From Paraburkholderia bryophila (GTDB lineage Bacteria > Pseudomonadota > Gammaproteobacteria > Burkholderiales > Burkholderiaceae), in assembly GCF_003269035.1 (NCBI RefSeq), contig NZ_QLTK01000006.1:286253-350252 (forward strand): a stretch of DNA of 64,000 nucleotides, written 5' to 3'. The notes beneath the pieces are model-generated. The model saw only the letters and a list, made by a program, of their open reading frames with translations, was not told the origin of the DNA and did not search any database. Made by a program: the position numbers and the translations under genes. Positions 61,686-64,000 of this stretch are shown here, piece by piece. The first letter of the stretch is position 1; every line of letters starts with the position of its first letter.

Positions 61686-62483
61686 ATGGCGAACGGCTTC
61701 AATGATGTGGGCTTTCTTGGCGATGACCTTGATAGCTGGCGCGACTCCGTTCATGCCGAACTCCCGGAATCGTTTGCCATCGCAGACCGAATGAATCGCA
61801 TCGGCATGCGCATGATGCGTGAGTTCCATTTCGATGATCCTACGGAGGTGCAGCTACTTGCAGTCGCGGCCTTCTACCGATCGCTACAGTCGTTTCAGTC
61901 CACGATCCTGCTGGCAGAGCGTGGTGCCATGGCTGAAGCACGCTCCCTGGCGCGTCTCTGCTGCGAAGCCGTCATTCTGATGGGCGGCCTCCTTAAGGTC
62001 GAAGGTACGGTTGACAAGCTCCACGAAGACCATGCAAAGCATTGCCTGTCGCTGGCTAACGCCATGATCCACATGAACCGCGACGGGAATACCGGGATTA
62101 ACCTGACACCCTTCGAGCAGGAAGTAGCCAAGGTCATGGCGGAGTATCCAAACCGACCACATTCAATCGTTTGGTCGAGCCTAGCGGTTCAGGCTGGCCT
62201 GGCAAAGCTCTTCGAACTCGCCTATCGCTTTCCGTCTGGCGATGGAGCGCATATGACGTTGGGCGCGCTACACCGCCATTACAAGGAAGAGGATGAGGTC
62301 ACCCAGACCATCTTTCACCCGGACAGGTCAGATTTGCGATCCACACTGCTCGCTGCGAACGCATCGCTGGTCCATCTGCTCGGATTGGCCCAAGAATTTA
62401 TGGGGATGGACGAATATGAAGCTGAAATGCGCGATCTGCTTTTGCATTGGGCCGTCAGCCGGAACGAACTTGGCCTTCAGTAG
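61686..62483 (+). CDS. All-helical protein of unknown function, DUF5677-like
   Basis: ATG 61686 follows AAGGGGAA and gives 265 residues. The sequence is helical throughout; QSTILLAERGAMAEARSLAR and LCCEAVILMGGLLKVEGTVD recall the DUF5677-type helical domain found in accessory regions, but I cannot confirm this. No catalytic motif, signal or membrane segment is evident. It precedes the HEPN gene by 94 bases on the same strand and has the same lower-GC codon use, so the two may have been acquired together. Confidence 0.6.
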   Translation: MANGFNDVGFLGDDLDSWRDSVHAELPESFAIADRMNRIGMRMMREFHFDDPTEVQLLAVAAFYRSLQSFQSTILLAERGAMAEARSLARLCCEAVILMGGLLKVEGTVDKLHEDHAKHCLSLANAMIHMNRDGNTGINLTPFEQEVAKVMAEYPNRPHSIVWSSLAVQAGLAKLFELAYRFPSGDGAHMTLGALHRHYKEEDEVTQTIFHPDRSDLRSTLLAANASLVHLLGLAQEFMGMDEYEAEMRDLLLHWAVSRNELGLQ

Positions 62484-62577
62484 CGACTAGCGGTCGCTCG
62501 ATGCTCTGATCCGATGCGAACCGAAAGGTAATGAATCGATCCTACATGAACCATCCCTTCGACGATCGGCAAAAACA

Positions 62578-63948
62578 ATGACTTTCCTAGAAGAAAAGAC
62601 GCTCCGCGTGGAACTCAGCAGCGATGATCTCGGGAGCTTGGGTGAGGGAAAACTGACGTTCGGCGGCGGCGTACTGATAAGTGTGCAATTGTCGATGATG
62701 AGTACGCTGCCAAGCGGGGAGACCGAATATCCAATTGGCGTAGTGCACGCGAAGTCGGAAAAGGGCCAATCCTTCACTCTGTATGAATGTAAGGTCTACG
62801 GCCAGACAATTTACGCGGACTATCTGATCATTGGTCACGTGCCTGAACCACAATTTCAACGGATCGATGTCCGTTATGCCGACGTGTCCGAATGGTTTCT
62901 CCAGTGGCGGAAAATTGAAGGAAAAGTCGGCGAGGAGCTCACATGGTCCGGTCTGCCCGATGAAATATCGGCAGACTTCGAAGACGGCGGTCGTCGGTTC
63001 CATTTGAACACCGAATATGGTGGTCAGGTCGCACACAATGGGAAAGACCACGTCTTGCATGAGCACATCGAGTTTGCGCTTCAACCCGCCACCGGGCTCC
63101 TGACTTTGCTCGACGCGAGAGAAAAGGCCATGGAGCTTGCGTGTCTGCTCTCGATCCTGATCGCCCAGCCGACATCGATTCTTGAGGTGGCTGTGCAGAC
63201 CCCGGCTGGACGCTATTTCGCCCTCTATTTTGCAACCTTCAAGCCAGTTGCTCGAGATGCGTCGGTCAACGATTTTGTCCGTGATTGCTTTGTGCAGAAA
63301 CACTGGCTAGACGGGAAGTGGGAAACAATCCTGCGACAATATTTCGATTCCCCCCATCGAAAGGTTCGGTGGACGCGCCTCGCCGGGATGCAGCGTTACG
63401 AGGGATTCTGGGAATACAACGCTCTCGGATACGTCTCCCTGCTGGACAGCTACGTCAGCCACAATCCACCAAAGAAAGGAGTAAGGCCGCCGCGTCCCGA
63501 GGGGATGAGGAGGTTGCAGGATGCGCTGGGCGGGTTCGCCCAGCCGCTCGATCAAAAGGTGCTTACAGATGTGCTGGACGCTGTCCGCCAAACATTTTCC
63601 TATCCTCAAGAGGCAAAATTTCCCGAGAAATATGCCGCCGCGATCGCTTCGACAGATGCAGATATCGTCAGAATCGTTAACCTTTCAGATGAAAATTTTC
63701 GGCTGATCAAGAAAGTACGGGACAAGGTTGCGCACGGGCAGGCCCTCGAACTGGAGGAGGGGGAGTTCCGGCAGATCCATATCGTAGTCACCCGGATTGA
63801 GCTGTTGCTGACCTATTGGGCATACCTCGACTTCGGCCTATCAAAGGAAGATTTCTTGACGGGCTTGCGGAGTCCATTCACACGCCTGCGCCGCCTCGCA
63901 CAGATTGAACCGCCCCGGGAATCGTGGAGGCTGGTTGGTTTAAGTTAA
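62578..63948 (+). CDS. ApeA-like HEPN-domain protein, candidate anti-phage ribonuclease
   Basis: The 456-residue product has an N-terminal beta-rich domain (about 1-220) of the ApeA type (KTLRVELSSDDLGSLGEGKL, TLYECKVYGQTIYADYLIIG). A helical C-terminal HEPN domain (about 300-456) follows. The HEPN ribonuclease motif R-x4-H is intact in KVRDKVAHGQALELEEGEF. The family's namesake was reported as a single-gene anti-phage system that kills or arrests infected cells, probably by RNA cleavage. The ribosome site is weak. It ends 52 bases before the window edge; codon use differs from the core genes upstream. Confidence 0.72.
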   Translation: MTFLEEKTLRVELSSDDLGSLGEGKLTFGGGVLISVQLSMMSTLPSGETEYPIGVVHAKSEKGQSFTLYECKVYGQTIYADYLIIGHVPEPQFQRIDVRYADVSEWFLQWRKIEGKVGEELTWSGLPDEISADFEDGGRRFHLNTEYGGQVAHNGKDHVLHEHIEFALQPATGLLTLLDAREKAMELACLLSILIAQPTSILEVAVQTPAGRYFALYFATFKPVARDASVNDFVRDCFVQKHWLDGKWETILRQYFDSPHRKVRWTRLAGMQRYEGFWEYNALGYVSLLDSYVSHNPPKKGVRPPRPEGMRRLQDALGGFAQPLDQKVLTDVLDAVRQTFSYPQEAKFPEKYAAAIASTDADIVRIVNLSDENFRLIKKVRDKVAHGQALELEEGEFRQIHIVVTRIELLLTYWAYLDFGLSKEDFLTGLRSPFTRLRRLAQIEPPRESWRLVGLS

Positions 63949-64000
63949 TGCGGGTTCGGCGACCGGTGTTTCAAGTTGCCGATAGTAGTTTGCCTCAGCT

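Noticed and set aside
1..64000. tRNA, rRNA, insertion sequences, integrases or CRISPR arrays
   Set aside because: I looked by eye for conserved tRNA arms, transposase motifs and regular spaced repeats and found none; a covariance-model search was not possible.

Overview
The window is high-GC, densely packed chromosomal DNA that looks like Burkholderiaceae, most likely Paraburkholderia or Burkholderia. The reasons are two trimeric porins whose mature ends begin AQSSVTLYG, a complete Tad/Flp pilus locus of the Burkholderia type, many LysR regulators and GC-biased codon use. This is an inference from gene content; no 16S or other marker is present. No tRNA, rRNA, insertion sequence or CRISPR array was seen.

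Layout. 1-5.4 kb: end of a lipocalin-like gene, a secreted S53 (sedolisin) protease, a secreted beta-propeller protein and a small conserved protein. 5.7-11.5 kb: a translationally coupled six-gene operon (GT2 glycosyltransferase, exported unknown, ferritin-like di-iron protein, GT-B glycosyltransferase, PAP2 phosphatase, fatty acid desaturase) that looks like a modified lipid or glycolipid pathway. 11.6-15.8 kb: an exported alpha/beta hydrolase with a hexanucleotide repeat, an HTH-GAF regulator, a candidate small RNA and a chemoreceptor. 16.8-29.7 kb: the Tad/Flp pilus operon (flp, cpaA, cpaB, cpaC, lipoprotein, cpaE, cpaF, tadB, tadC, two TadE-type pseudopilins, tadG with a vWA domain), with a sterol-desaturase-family hydroxylase embedded after tadC and an isoprenylcysteine-methyltransferase-like gene at the end.

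29.7-32.8 kb (minus): an MFS transporter with its DeoR regulator, then a NiCoT nickel/cobalt transporter. 32.9-40.0 kb (minus): a metal operon, read in transcription order as DUF2946, TonB receptor, PepSY membrane protein, PCu(A)C copper chaperone, and a bufferin-type RiPP module (DUF2282 precursor bufA, DUF692 enzyme bufB, DUF2063 partner bufC). This is the most striking system in the window: a copper-handling locus that joins uptake-type parts to a thiol-modified metallophore peptide. 40.2-42.4 kb: a TPR-glycosyltransferase.

42.4-55 kb: LysR-controlled catabolic loci. One has an arylsulfotransferase-like protein, an NCS2 permease and a porin. The other has a sulfatase, an MFS transporter and an FAD-linked oxidase, with a textbook LysR box in the divergent promoter. 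Small oxidoreductase, carboxymuconolactone-decarboxylase-like and XRE regulator genes lie between. 55-60.2 kb (minus): a porin and a three-subunit membrane flavoprotein dehydrogenase (gluconate-2-dehydrogenase type), preceded by a LacI-type palindrome and a G-quadruplex tract. 60.5-64 kb: a small hypothetical gene with a long structured leader, then two genes of different composition, the second an ApeA-like HEPN protein, probably the edge of a defence or accessory region.
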